From Alkalithermobacter thermoalcaliphilus JW-YL-7 = DSM 7308 (GTDB taxonomy: Bacteria; Bacillota; Clostridia; Peptostreptococcales; Peptostreptococcaceae): a stretch of DNA of 64,000 nt. The stretch's first letter is position 1; every line of letters begins with the position of its first letter. Below the pieces are notes generated by a model, which saw only the letters and a program-made list of their open reading frames with translations, was not told the DNA's origin and ran no database searches. This document shows, piece after piece, positions 18,830 to 28,121 of this stretch. The position numbers and the translations under genes were made by a program. Where the stretch lies: positions 296,001 to 360,000 of the forward strand of contig LSFY01000001.1 in NCBI GenBank assembly GCA_001584565.1. Reading direction: 5' to 3'.

Positions 18830-18875
18830 TACGATATCAATATACGATATCAAAACGTGATAATATGATATCGTA
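18830..18875 (-). promoter_or_regulatory. PadR-type operator array before fetAB
   Basis: Two direct copies of TACGATATC (18830-18838, 18843-18851) face an inverted copy GATATCGTA (18867-18875). On the minus strand this reads as clustered GATATCGTA boxes upstream of the PadR remnant and fetA. Typical for an autoregulated padR-target operon; the cognate repressor is now broken. Confidence 0.65.
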
Positions 18876-18939
18876 AAATTTAGTTCACAACAAGATACCT
18901 TGATTATTGTAGATGATGTAGTTTTGACAGATAATATTT

Positions 18940-19938
18940 TTATTTTGTTTTTCTAAACTTTAGAGGGGTTTGCCCGTAGATTTTTTTGAACATTTTAGAA
19001 AAATTCGCAGAGTAATTATACCCAACTTCGTGGGCTATATCATCTATACTCATATCAGTAGTGCAAAGAAGATTTGCAGCAATAGTCATTCTAAGATGAT
19101 TAATATATTCTCCAATAGACATATGATAATGTCTTGCAAATCCCGCCTTTAATTTTTGTTCATTTAAAAATACCATTTTACTTAAAGCCTTAATAGTTGG
19201 AGGGTTATTGTAATTTTTCACTAAAATTTCATGGGCTTTCTGAATAGCCTGTATATCAGAAGCAGTCAACTTTAGAACTCTATTTCCAATATTAATATTT
19301 CCATAATTAATTTGATTGGTAAAGGCATTTTCAGAAGAATTAGTAACTTCATTAATAAGAATTGCTATACATTCTAAAACTTTACTCTCAAGATAAATAC
19401 TTGTTAAGGCATTCTGGTAACTTAGACTCTGAAGCTGACGAATAATTTCAACAATTTCTAAAGGGAGATAAGTGTATGTGTAATTTTTAATGAAAGCATC
19501 AAGATCCATTGTATTTGGAAAATTTGGCTTTATTACTTCATTAAAATAACTTTCATATATCGTTATTTCAGTTCCATGAAAGTGTTGACCTTTTTTCCAC
19601 CTTTGACGACCTTTTATATTCTTTTCAATTACAAAAAATGATGAGGGTGTAAATGATGATACAGGATTATTTTCAATCTTAAATTCTGTAACTCCTTCAT
19701 AAACGACACCAAATCGAACTAACAGTTCAGGATTATTAAAGGATATAGAAAAATCTGTAGGTATAGTATAGTCTGCAATGTCTAAGTGATAGTATCCTTT
19801 TCTTGAATAATTTATTAAATAGCCAAGTTCGGGTTTTGCTTTGTTTGTATATAAAGTGTAGTTGTCACTTTCAGTTTTACTAAATGATAACATCTTTAAA
19901 AGCATTTTTTTAAACTCTTCATGAGATTTTACAATCAT
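18940..19938 (-). CDS. AraC-family regulator of the siderophore operon
   Basis: A 332-residue regulator of the PchR/YbtA style. The C-terminal double helix-turn-helix (about 230-332) includes TIKALSKMVFLNEQKLKAGF and SIDDIAHEVGYNYSANFSKM with the PLKFRK end. The N-terminal half is a ligand-sensing domain without membrane segments. I start at ATG 19938, just after GGAGGATAT on the minus strand, instead of an upstream ATG lacking a ribosome site. It is divergent from the iron-siderophore uptake operon and shares the Fur-box region, so it probably activates that operon when loaded with ferric siderophore. Confidence 0.87.
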   Translation of the reverse strand: MIVKSHEEFKKMLLKMLSFSKTESDNYTLYTNKAKPELGYLINYSRKGYYHLDIADYTIPTDFSISFNNPELLVRFGVVYEGVTEFKIENNPVSSFTPSSFFVIEKNIKGRQRWKKGQHFHGTEITIYESYFNEVIKPNFPNTMDLDAFIKNYTYTYLPLEIVEIIRQLQSLSYQNALTSIYLESKVLECIAILINEVTNSSENAFTNQINYGNINIGNRVLKLTASDIQAIQKAHEILVKNYNNPPTIKALSKMVFLNEQKLKAGFARHYHMSIGEYINHLRMTIAANLLCTTDMSIDDIAHEVGYNYSANFSKMFKKIYGQTPLKFRKTK

Positions 19939-20058
19939 ATATCCTCCAGTTACTTGAAATATTTTTATGTTTATTAAATAGTATATTAAATTATTTTTCA
20001 TTGTTCAACAAAATAATCTGAACGGATGCAAAAATAATTAAATTAGGTGAGCATATTG

Positions 20059-20079
20059 ATATGATAATGATTATCATAT
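20059..20079. promoter_or_regulatory. Fur box between AraC regulator and siderophore operon
   Basis: A perfect 21-bp palindrome with core TGATAATGATTATCA (20062-20076), matching the classical 7-1-7 Fur consensus at every defined position. It lies in the divergent promoter region, implying iron repression of both the regulator gene and the uptake operon. Confidence 0.92.
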
Positions 20080-20132
20080 ACAATGATTTTTGTCGAAAAT
20101 AAAAAATATAAAATTTGAAAGGAAGATGTCAG

Positions 20133-21077
20133 ATGAGAAGAAATTCAATGCTTAAAACAGTTGTATTCGCTTTTATAGCGATGCTTGTTTTTGTTGGTTG
20201 TTCACAACCTTCAAATGTAATGGATGAAAAAAAAGAAAATAAAACTATTATAGTAAATGATGTTAGAGGAGAAGTTGAAATTCCAGAAAATCCACAAAGA
20301 ATAGTTGATTTAAGTGGGAATAGTGATATTTTATCTATCCTAGGATACAAGGTAATAGGAACTGCTAATAGTGATGCTTATGATTATACAAAGTTCCCTT
20401 CATATTTAGAAGATACATTGCAAGGAGCTACTATATTAGGATATAGCATGCAAGATACTATGGATGTTGAAGGAATAATGAATTTAAATCCAGATTTAAT
20501 TATTATATCTACAGTTCAAGAAAAAATGTATGATCAATTAAGCAACATTGCTCCAACAGTAATGATTCAATTAGAAGCTCTAGATTGGAAAGAAGATGTT
20601 AAGGCATTAGGAAAACTATTTAATAAAGAGGAAGTAGCAGAAAAATGGCTGGAAAATTATAATGCAAAGGCAAATGAAGTTGGAAGAAAGATTAAAGATA
20701 AGCATGGTGAAAATACAAGTTACCTATCTTTCCTAGCTAGTGGAGGCCAATTCTATGTATTTGATAAGGCTGGGTTTGGAAGTGTTTTATATCAAGATAT
20801 GGGGCTAAGTAGGCCGCAGGGAATGCCTAAACAAAGTGATATTAGCTTACCTGTTGTTACTTATGAAGGATTAGCTTCAATAAAAGCTGATTATATATTT
20901 GTTCTTGGAACGAATGAAGATTTAAAGATGCTGGAAGAAAATCCTATTTGGAATAATTTAACTGCAGTAAAGGAAGGTAGAGTAGTTAAGTTAAGTGCTT
21001 CACCTTACTTTATTCAAGGGTACAGTTCTATTGGAAGAGAACTACTTTTAGATGAAATTTTGGAGATGTTGAATTAA
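20133..21077 (+). CDS. Iron-siderophore ABC transporter substrate-binding lipoprotein
   Basis: A 314-residue lipoprotein. The signal peptide ends in LVFVGC with lipidated C23. The mature part is a FecB/FeuA-like class III binding protein: VNDVRGEVEIPENPQRIVDL, then LNPDLIIIST and the IWNNLTAVKEGRVV end. It should capture a ferric siderophore at the outer membrane-face of the cell and hand it to the permeases encoded next. AAAGGAAG precedes ATG 20133; the in-frame TTG 20115 lies upstream of that site. First gene of the Fur-controlled operon; its TAA overlaps the next ATG. Confidence 0.9.
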   Translation: MRRNSMLKTVVFAFIAMLVFVGCSQPSNVMDEKKENKTIIVNDVRGEVEIPENPQRIVDLSGNSDILSILGYKVIGTANSDAYDYTKFPSYLEDTLQGATILGYSMQDTMDVEGIMNLNPDLIIISTVQEKMYDQLSNIAPTVMIQLEALDWKEDVKALGKLFNKEEVAEKWLENYNAKANEVGRKIKDKHGENTSYLSFLASGGQFYVFDKAGFGSVLYQDMGLSRPQGMPKQSDISLPVVTYEGLASIKADYIFVLGTNEDLKMLEENPIWNNLTAVKEGRVVKLSASPYFIQGYSSIGRELLLDEILEMLN

Positions 21078-22063
21078 TGAAAAGAGTTAATACAATAACT
21101 TTCATGGGTTTAAGTATTGGAATTTTAGTAATTGGATTATTCCTAGCCATTAGTCTAGGAGTAACCCATATTGGAGTTTTAGATATATGGAATAGTATTT
21201 TTAATTATAGTCAAACCCTTGAATTTATGTTAATTAGAGATGTACGTATTCCAAGAGTTTTAAGTGTTATGTTTACAGGTGGAATTTTAGGTGTAGCAGG
21301 AGCAATGATTCAAGGTATTACAAGAAATCCAATAGCAGAACCTTCACTTCTTGGTGTAAGTCAAGGAGCGACTTTGATGATAGCAATTTTTTATGCAGTG
21401 GGTATTAGTATTAATACAACTAATGTGATGATAGCTTCATTGATTGGAGCTATATTTAGTAGCGTGATAGTTGTAGGATTTTTATTTAAAAAAACCAAAA
21501 GCGACTCTGTGACAAAAATACTCTTGGCAGGTACTGCTATGAGTATATTCTTTATTTCTCTGACTACTATAATAGGACTTTTATCAAATCAATCTCAATT
21601 TATCGCGTTTTGGGTTTCAGGGGGTTTTAGAAACACGACTTGGTCAGATTTTAGGTTGGTTGCAATAGCAGCAGTAGTTGGTCTGATTTTAGCTATGTTA
21701 TTATCAAAAAAAATAAATATATTAAGTCTTGGGGATGATATAGCAACTAGTTTAGGAGAAAATCCGGAAAAAATAAGATTATTAACATTTCTAGTTATGA
21801 TACCTATGTGCGCAGCAGCAGTAGCCGTTGGTAAAAATATAGGATTTGTAGGTCTAATAACACCACATATAGGGAGAAAAATGTTCGGTGGAGATTACAC
21901 AAAAAATATACCTTTTTCTTTTTTATTAGGCTCAATACTTTTAGTGTATTCAGATATAGCTGCAAGATTAGTATATAGTCCTTATGAAACACCAATTGGA
22001 ATATTTACATCATTAATAGGCGTTCCTTTCTTTATAGCTGTGGCAAGAAAGGAGAGGGGTTAG
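21077..22063 (+). CDS. FecCD-family siderophore permease 1
   Basis: A 328-residue membrane permease of the FecCD/BtuC family with about nine or ten helices. RDVRIPRVLSVMFTGGILGVAGAMIQGITRNPIAEPSLLG is characteristic (R-x-PR and the NPLA-like turn), as is GFVGLITPHIGR near the end, which contacts the ATPase. It pairs with the second permease gene two bases downstream to form a heterodimeric channel. Start overlaps the lipoprotein stop by one base. No abnormality is seen. Confidence 0.9.
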   Translation: MKRVNTITFMGLSIGILVIGLFLAISLGVTHIGVLDIWNSIFNYSQTLEFMLIRDVRIPRVLSVMFTGGILGVAGAMIQGITRNPIAEPSLLGVSQGATLMIAIFYAVGISINTTNVMIASLIGAIFSSVIVVGFLFKKTKSDSVTKILLAGTAMSIFFISLTTIIGLLSNQSQFIAFWVSGGFRNTTWSDFRLVAIAAVVGLILAMLLSKKINILSLGDDIATSLGENPEKIRLLTFLVMIPMCAAAVAVGKNIGFVGLITPHIGRKMFGGDYTKNIPFSFLLGSILLVYSDIAARLVYSPYETPIGIFTSLIGVPFFIAVARKERG

Positions 22064-22064
22064 T

Positions 22065-23072
22065 GTGAAGAAAAGAAGATTTAAAATTACAGTATTAGTG
22101 TTGGCAATTTTGCTAGTTGTCTCTATCCTTATGTATTTAGGCTGGGGAAATTATGAAATAGCACCAGCAGCTATTATTAGAACTTTATTAGGTAAAGGAA
22201 CAAAATTAGAAAATGCAGCAATACTTCATATTAGACTACCTAGAATGCTAGTTGGTATTTGTGTTGGAGTAGCTTTATCTACAGCAGGAGCACTACTACA
22301 GACAATAACAAAAAATGAATTAGCAGATCCAGGTATCATTGGAATTAATGCAGGTGCAGCAGTAGCAGCAGTTATATTTATTTCACTAAAAACTACAAAT
22401 TACTATAGCGCATTGGGATCGTTATCAGTTTATGTATTGCCATTTATGGCTATCTTAGGAGCTAGTATTTCGGCTTTCATAATATATTTTTTATCGAGCA
22501 GTAAAGGAATAAAACCGAAGAGACTACTATTGATTGGACTTGGAATAAATGCAGGATTAAATGCCTTTATTACATTTTTTACTTTCAGAGGAGGAGTAGG
22601 TGATTATAACAGAGTATTAATTTGGACATCTGGGAGCCTTTGGGGAGCAGGATGGAGTTATGCTAAAATCATTATTCCGTTTGTTAGCATACTGTTTATC
22701 CTAGTGATACTTAATTATAAGAAGTTAGATGTTATGAATTTGTCTGATGAACATGTAATTTCTCTTGGGTTAGATTTAAATAAAGAAAGGAAAAAGTTTT
22801 TGGGATATGCAGTTATGTTGTCTGGAGTTGCAACTGCATTTGCAGGCAATATAGGATTTATTGGATTAATATGTCCTAATATAGCCAAAAGGATAGTTGG
22901 GTCTTACCATAAGAAATTTTTAATAGCTTCTGCAATGATAAGTGTAGTAATTATTTTATTTGCAGATGCTGTTTCGAGAAATTTATTTTCTCCAATTGAA
23001 ATACCTGTAGGAATAGCCGTCTCGATATTTGGAGTTCCTTATTTTATTTATCTAATGATGGAGGAGAATTAG
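22065..23072 (+). CDS. FecCD-family siderophore permease 2
   Basis: A 335-residue FecCD permease, partner of the preceding one. It has HIRLPRMLVGICVGVALSTAG, the NELADPGIIGINAGA turn and GFIGLICPNIAKRIVG. Translation starts at GTG 22065 after GGAGAGGGG and runs to within one base of the ATPase ATG. Two distinct permease genes in one operon is the usual arrangement for Gram-positive siderophore systems such as FeuBC or FhuBG. Confidence 0.9.
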   Translation: MKKRRFKITVLVLAILLVVSILMYLGWGNYEIAPAAIIRTLLGKGTKLENAAILHIRLPRMLVGICVGVALSTAGALLQTITKNELADPGIIGINAGAAVAAVIFISLKTTNYYSALGSLSVYVLPFMAILGASISAFIIYFLSSSKGIKPKRLLLIGLGINAGLNAFITFFTFRGGVGDYNRVLIWTSGSLWGAGWSYAKIIIPFVSILFILVILNYKKLDVMNLSDEHVISLGLDLNKERKKFLGYAVMLSGVATAFAGNIGFIGLICPNIAKRIVGSYHKKFLIASAMISVVIILFADAVSRNLFSPIEIPVGIAVSIFGVPYFIYLMMEEN

Positions 23073-23861
23073 ATGGAAGCAATAAGAGTAAGTAATTTAT
23101 CAGTAGGATATGAGGACAATCTAATTATAGATAAAATGGAACTTTCCATTCCAAAGGGAGAAATTAGTATAATCATAGGATCAAATGGATGTGGAAAATC
23201 AACTTTACTTAAAAGTATTGCAAGGGTCATAAAGCCAAGAAGTGGAGAAATTTTTATTAATGGACAGAATATAAAGAAACAAAAAGAAAGACAGATAGCA
23301 ACTCAAATCGCATTTTTACCTCAAAGTCCCGTATGTCCAAGTGGAATGACTGTAAGGGAGTTGGTTGCATATGGAAGGTTTCCCTATCAGAAGATGATAG
23401 GAGGATTGAAAGCACATGACAAAGAAATTATTAACTGGGCAATTGAGGAGACAGGGCTTAAGGAATTTGCAGATAGGCAGATAGAAAATCTATCAGGAGG
23501 ACAAAGGCAAAGGGCATGGATTGCTATGACTTTGGCACAAGATACAGACATTATTATGTTAGATGAGCCAACAACTTACCTAGACATATCATACCAACTA
23601 GAAGTATTACAAGTACTAGAAAAATTAAATAAAGAAAAAAATATTACAGTTGTTATGGTGTTACATGAACTAAATAATGCTTGTAGATTTGCTAGTAATA
23701 TTATTGGACTTAGAAAAGGTAAAATTATCTGCAGTGGCGTTCCCAAAGAAGTTATAACTAAAGAAAATCTAAGAAAAATATATGGCATTGATGCTAGATT
23801 ACAATTAAGTGATAACAAAAACTACCCAATTTGCGTAGATTATGAGCTTATAAGGGAGTAA
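23073..23861 (+). CDS. Siderophore ABC transporter ATP-binding protein
   Basis: A 262-residue ATPase of the FepC/FecE group. Walker A GSNGCGKSTLLKSI, Q-loop AFLPQSP, the VRELVAYGRFPY segment that marks iron-siderophore ATPases, signature NLSGGQRQRAWIAM, Walker B IIMLDEPTTYLD and switch His in VLHELNNA are all intact. It energises the two FecCD permeases. The gene is tightly packed between permease 2 and the MFS gene, so it belongs to the same Fur-repressed transcript. Confidence 0.92.
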   Translation: MEAIRVSNLSVGYEDNLIIDKMELSIPKGEISIIIGSNGCGKSTLLKSIARVIKPRSGEIFINGQNIKKQKERQIATQIAFLPQSPVCPSGMTVRELVAYGRFPYQKMIGGLKAHDKEIINWAIEETGLKEFADRQIENLSGGQRQRAWIAMTLAQDTDIIMLDEPTTYLDISYQLEVLQVLEKLNKEKNITVVMVLHELNNACRFASNIIGLRKGKIICSGVPKEVITKENLRKIYGIDARLQLSDNKNYPICVDYELIRE

Positions 23862-23862
23862 A

Positions 23863-25107
23863 ATGAAAAACAAAAACTTTATTATAGTAGTTATAGGTCA
23901 AATAATATCACTACTTGGGAATGCAATTCAAAGGTTTTGTATGTCATTATATATTTTAGATTTAACAGGAAGTGCTGCTGTTTTTTCAAGCGTACTAGCT
24001 ATTTCAACTATACCGTATATAATATTTGCACCTATTGCAGGATTACTAGCAGATACAATAAATAGAAAAAAAATAATGCTTTACCTTGATTTTATCAGTG
24101 CTATATTAATGGGTATATATTCTATAGTAATAATGAGTGGAAGAGATAATATTATCATATTAGGCAGTGTCATGTTTATACTATCTACTATTTATACTTT
24201 GTATACTCCTTCTGTTACAGCTTGTATACCACAGATTGTTGATAAGGAAAAATTAACTCCAGCTAATGGAGTAATTCAGCAAGTTGGTGCTACCGTTAAC
24301 TTAATTGGACCTATTCTTGCTGGAATACTGTATAGCTTTGTTGGTATAAAAACAATTGTGATATTAAATGCTATTAGTTTCTTGATAGCGGCTATATTAG
24401 AAATATTTTTAGAAATACCAGATATAAAGTTTAAACAAAAATCTAAAAATTCAATCTTTGATTCTATCAAGCAAATGAAAAGAAGTTTTATATATTTGAA
24501 GGAAAAAAAGAAAGTTGTGCTAGGAATTATAATTTCCTACGGATTAACAAATATATTTGTGGTGCCAATTCTAAGTATTGTATCTCCTTATTTTATCAAA
24601 GTGAAATTGAATATGCCTTCATCTATATATGGTTTTGTTGAAGGGGTATTTGTTTTGGGGATGATTATAGGGGGTATATTAGTAACATTTAATTCAAAAG
24701 TGTTCACTATAAAAAAAGTACACAAAACTATGTATCCCATGATAATATCTATTATAATTATGGGAATTGCAACTTACCTAACGATTAAAAATAAATTTGT
24801 TATCTTAGGATTATATTCAATAGGTGGTTTTGGAATAATGCTGTCGTTAGCTTTATCTAATGTTGTTTCTTTAACATATATTCAAAAAGAGATTAAAGAA
24901 GATATGTTAGGGAGAGTAAGTGCTTTTTCTACTGCTGTTGCTACAGTAAGTGTTGTACCTGGGCAGTTGATATACGGTCAGTTGATAGAAGCTAATTTAA
25001 GTCTTCATAATATAATGATATTAACTTTTATTTTTAGTTTAGGAGTGATTGGATTTATAAAATGGAACATTATGAGAATTAAGATAGATTTACATCAAAC
25101 TTCTTAA
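23863..25107 (+). CDS. MFS transporter, possible siderophore exporter
   Basis: A 414-residue, 12-helix major facilitator of the MefA/EntS-like branch. The A-motif-like loop GLLADTINRKKIMLYLD follows helix 2, and the protein opens with GQIISLLGNAIQRFCMSLYIL. It begins one base after the ATPase stop and ends the operon. EntS-type members export siderophores, so recycling or secretion of the chelator imported by this system is plausible. No biosynthesis genes are in the window, so drug or xenosiderophore export is an alternative. Confidence 0.8.
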   Translation: MKNKNFIIVVIGQIISLLGNAIQRFCMSLYILDLTGSAAVFSSVLAISTIPYIIFAPIAGLLADTINRKKIMLYLDFISAILMGIYSIVIMSGRDNIIILGSVMFILSTIYTLYTPSVTACIPQIVDKEKLTPANGVIQQVGATVNLIGPILAGILYSFVGIKTIVILNAISFLIAAILEIFLEIPDIKFKQKSKNSIFDSIKQMKRSFIYLKEKKKVVLGIIISYGLTNIFVVPILSIVSPYFIKVKLNMPSSIYGFVEGVFVLGMIIGGILVTFNSKVFTIKKVHKTMYPMIISIIIMGIATYLTIKNKFVILGLYSIGGFGIMLSLALSNVVSLTYIQKEIKEDMLGRVSAFSTAVATVSVVPGQLIYGQLIEANLSLHNIMILTFIFSLGVIGFIKWNIMRIKIDLHQTS

Positions 25108-25136
25108 GGTTTATAATGCATAGGAAGTTATGTACT

Positions 25137-25164
25137 ACTCATAGAGTTATCTATGAGTTTTTTT
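25137..25164 (+). terminator. Terminator of the siderophore operon
   Basis: ACTCATAGA (25137-25145), loop GTTA, TCTATGAGT (25150-25158), followed by a run of seven T. Confidence 0.88.
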
Positions 25165-25247
25165 CATATATAGAGTCAGTTAGCTTTTTTCCTTAGTATA
25201 ATATATTGATACATAGACATTTATATTAGTTGTAGAGGAGAGATATT

Positions 25248-25571
25248 ATGATTATATTAGCATTAACTTCATGGCTGTGTGCTAGTATATTTATTATGAT
25301 AGGGATTTATTCGATAAAAAGGAAACCACCAATGCATTTTTGGGCTGGAACTACAGTAAAAAAAGAAGAAATTGCAGATGTTAAATTATATAATAAAGCA
25401 AATGGGATTATGTGGATTTGTTATGGATTAGTTTATGTAGTTGCTGGAGTTATAGCTCTATTTGGAAAAAGTAGTGTAAGTGGAGTTATTATTGGATTAG
25501 CTTGTTTTCCTGGGTTAATTGTATTAATACTAGTTTATCAGGTGATTTATAAAAAATATAAAGTCAAATAG
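25248..25571 (+). CDS. Small three-helix membrane protein
   Basis: A 107-residue protein with hydrophobic segments at about 3-22, 52-72 and 76-98. The loop KRKPPMHFWAGTTVKKEEIA followed by DVKLYNKANGIMW recurs in small uncharacterised firmicute membrane proteins I recall without a function. A GAGGAGAG ribosome site precedes the ATG. It is preceded by the siderophore terminator and followed by thpR after 65 bases, possibly cotranscribed with it. No function is proposed. Confidence 0.7.
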   Translation: MIILALTSWLCASIFIMIGIYSIKRKPPMHFWAGTTVKKEEIADVKLYNKANGIMWICYGLVYVVAGVIALFGKSSVSGVIIGLACFPGLIVLILVYQVIYKKYKVK

Positions 25572-25636
25572 ATGCTAATATCAAGATAAAATTTATGAGA
25601 TAATAAATAAAAAATATAAAGTGAAGGAGATAAAAT

Positions 25637-26185
25637 ATGAGAGTTTTTCTTGCCATTGAGCTAAATGAAGAAGTTATAGATAAGTTAAGCGTATATCAAA
25701 ATTATATAAGAAAACATTCAATAAAAGGAAACTTTACAGACAAAGACAATTTTCATATAACTATTAAATTTATAGGAGAAATAAATGAAGAAAAGCTAAA
25801 AGACATAAAGGATGCTATGGATACAATAAGATGGAATAATCCATTTGTTTTAAGGACTGAAAAAATAGGTTGTTTTCCACGAAAGGATAAAAAAATTGTG
25901 TGGGTAGGAGTAGGCGGCGAAACGGATAAGCTTAATAGTTTGTTTAAGGAAGTAGAAAATGTAATATATAGGAAAGGGTTTAAAAAAGAAGATAGACCGT
26001 ATAGTCCACATATAACTATTGGAAGAGAAGTTATACTCAATAGGCCATTAGAATCGATACAAAATGAGGTAAATATAACTTCAGTACAATTTTTGGTGAA
26101 AGAATTGTCTCTTATGGAAAGCTGTAGAGAAAATGGAAAACTTGTATACAAAACGATATATAAAAAGAGTTTCTTAGAAAGTTAA
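25637..26185 (+). CDS. thpR: RNA 2',3'-cyclic phosphodiesterase (2H family)
   Basis: A 182-residue cytoplasmic enzyme opening 2',3'-cyclic phosphates of RNA, historically called LigT. The two catalytic H-x-T motifs are H40-I-T42 in NFHITIKFIGEI and HIT in SPHITIGR; the N terminus MRVFLAIELNE is also typical. Length matches the family. AAGGAGATA is well placed before the ATG. The 230 bases downstream contain no convincing gene. Confidence 0.9.
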   Translation: MRVFLAIELNEEVIDKLSVYQNYIRKHSIKGNFTDKDNFHITIKFIGEINEEKLKDIKDAMDTIRWNNPFVLRTEKIGCFPRKDKKIVWVGVGGETDKLNSLFKEVENVIYRKGFKKEDRPYSPHITIGREVILNRPLESIQNEVNITSVQFLVKELSLMESCRENGKLVYKTIYKKSFLES

Positions 26186-26418
26186 AAAATCATAATATAT
26201 TTGGAAATATGTCTAGAGTATTATTTGGATTTAAAGAGATTAAGTGGAAGCCTGTGTATATGTTTATATTAGGAGTATTTTCTTTTGGATAGGATTTCAA
26301 TATTTTGAAAATTTCAAAAAAGAATTTTAAAATTTTATATAACATTATAATATATTATCAAGGCTATCTTACGTTATTTTAGTTAAATTATAGAAGACAT
26401 ACAAAAGGAGAGATTGGA

Positions 26419-27213
26419 TTGAACCTTAGAAAGAAATTTTTATCTATGATATTTATACCTGTTGTATTATTTTTTAGCGTTATCATTACTTATTCTACAA
26501 TAGTGCAATTTCAGAAAAGCTCAAATGATGCACAGATATTAGCAGAAGCTGTAAGTAAAGAATATGCCTATTTAGTAAAAGGTCAATTAGAAGTAGCTTT
26601 AAATACAGCTAAAACCGTTTCAAATATATCATCTGAAATGGTTGAGCAAGGAATTACAGATAGAAAGGCTTTAGATTTATCTTTAAGAAAAATTATTGAA
26701 AGTAACGATAGTTTTTATGGCATATGGGTAGTTTTTGAACCAAATTCATTTGATGGAAAAGATGCCGAGTATGCAGGGAAAAAAGAATACGATGCAAAAG
26801 GAAGATTTACTAGTTATTGGTTTAGAGATGGTAATCAGATAGTTAGAGAATACTTTGAGATTGATCAAGTTTATGATCCTAAGAACAATGATTATTACAC
26901 TATACCGTTGAATAGCGGGATAGAGACTATAACTGAACCTTATTATGAAGAAGTAGAAGATGGTAAAAAAGTTCTTATGACTTCTTTAGCAGTACCTATA
27001 AAATCAGGCGGAAAAATTTTAGGTGTAGCTGGTATAGATATGACTTTAGAGTACTTGCAATCATTTATTAAAGAAACTAAATTGTATGAAACGGGTTTTG
27101 GTAGGATAGTTTCCCATGAAGGTATAGTAGTTGCACATCCTGATGAGAGTAGAGTAGGTCAGCCTAAGAATGATTTAGAGAAAGTGTTATTTTATCTAAA
27201 ATTAAGGGTATAA
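26419..27213 (+). pseudogene. Truncated dCache sensor (chemoreceptor or kinase N terminus)
   Basis: A 264-residue fragment: one membrane helix (about 8-28) followed by a nearly complete double-Cache extracellular domain (FYGIWVVFEPNSFDGKDAEY, YYTIPLNSGIETITEPYYEE, VLMTSLAVPIKSGGKILGVAGIDMTLE, and the membrane-distal to proximal GFGRIVSHEGIVVAHPDE). It then stops at KVLFYLKLRV before any second membrane helix, HAMP or signalling domain. Only 64 bases separate it from the ZIP gene and none of the other frames there continues the protein, so the 3' part is deleted. TTG 26419 follows AAAGGAG by eight bases. It cannot signal, but could be a membrane-tethered binding domain. Confidence 0.75.
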
Positions 27214-27277
27214 ATATTGAAAAATAATAAAAGGATACAGACTTTAGATAATACAATCAATAAAAAGGTGATCAAAT

Positions 27278-28024
27278 ATGGAAGGGTTATTATATAGTTT
27301 TTTAGCTGGAACATCTACTGTGTTTGGGGTAATAATTTTAGTTATTTTTGGTAAGATAAGTGAAAAAGTGTTGGCATCTTTGCTTGGATTTGCGGCAGGA
27401 ATAATGTTGTCTATTTCTGTTTTCGAGCTAATGCCAGAATCACTTCAGCTTGGATCTATGACAATAACTGTTATTGGTTTTATTCTTGGAGCAGGAATGA
27501 TGTTTTTATTAGATAAAATTGTCCCTCACTCACATATGTCTAGCGGTGAAGATTTAGTAGTTGAAAATGTAGGTAAACTTGATAGTATGGATAATAAAAT
27601 GTTAAGAACAGGATATTTGATATTATTTGGAATTGCTTTACACAATCTACCAGAAGGTCTTGCAATTGGAGCTGGTATTGAAGCTAGTCCACAGATGGGA
27701 ATTTTTATTGCAATTGCTATAGCTTTTCATAATATTCCTGAAGGATTGGCAATAGCAGGGCCTTTAAAATCTGGAGGTCTTTCTATAGGGAAGATATTTT
27801 TATTTACTCTTTTAGCTGGTCTTATGACGCCTTTAGGAACTGCTATTGGAATGCTATTTTTAAAGATATCTGAAGTTTTTATAGGTGGTTCATTGGCTTT
27901 TGCAGCAGGAGCGATGATATATATAGTTAATGATGAACTAATCCCACAGGCAAACACAATGCATAGCCACAATGCTAACTTTGGGATGATTATAGGGTTA
28001 TTACTCGGATTTATATTTTTATAA
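27278..28024 (+). CDS. ZIP-family metal transporter
   Basis: A 248-residue membrane protein of about eight helices in the ZIP/ZupT family. The metal-site helices are diagnostic: ALHNLPEGLAIGAG and AFHNIPEGLAIAGPL, with the His/Asn/Pro-Glu ligands intact. A short loop PHSHMSSGED may be a metal-collecting segment. It probably imports zinc or other divalent metals. It stands alone behind AAAAAGGTG, and no Zur or Fur box was recognised in the 64-base gap after the truncated sensor gene. Confidence 0.88.
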   Translation: MEGLLYSFLAGTSTVFGVIILVIFGKISEKVLASLLGFAAGIMLSISVFELMPESLQLGSMTITVIGFILGAGMMFLLDKIVPHSHMSSGEDLVVENVGKLDSMDNKMLRTGYLILFGIALHNLPEGLAIGAGIEASPQMGIFIAIAIAFHNIPEGLAIAGPLKSGGLSIGKIFLFTLLAGLMTPLGTAIGMLFLKISEVFIGGSLAFAAGAMIYIVNDELIPQANTMHSHNANFGMIIGLLLGFIFL

Positions 28025-28121
28025 ACTCAATAAAAATAATTTAATGAAAAGATCATAATATATGAGTATGTTAGATTTATTTGGGTATATCTAAATACAA
28101 TAATACTGAACGGGTGAAATT

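Noticed and set aside
26209-26292. A 27-codon ORF (MSRVLFGFKEIKWKPVYMFI...) between thpR and the truncated sensor
   Set aside because: No ribosome site and no recognisable family; might be a membrane-protein scrap but cannot be supported.
27214-27277. A frameshift continuation of the truncated dCache receptor
   Set aside because: Only 64 bases before the ZIP start and no HAMP or helix in any frame, so the rest is deleted rather than shifted.
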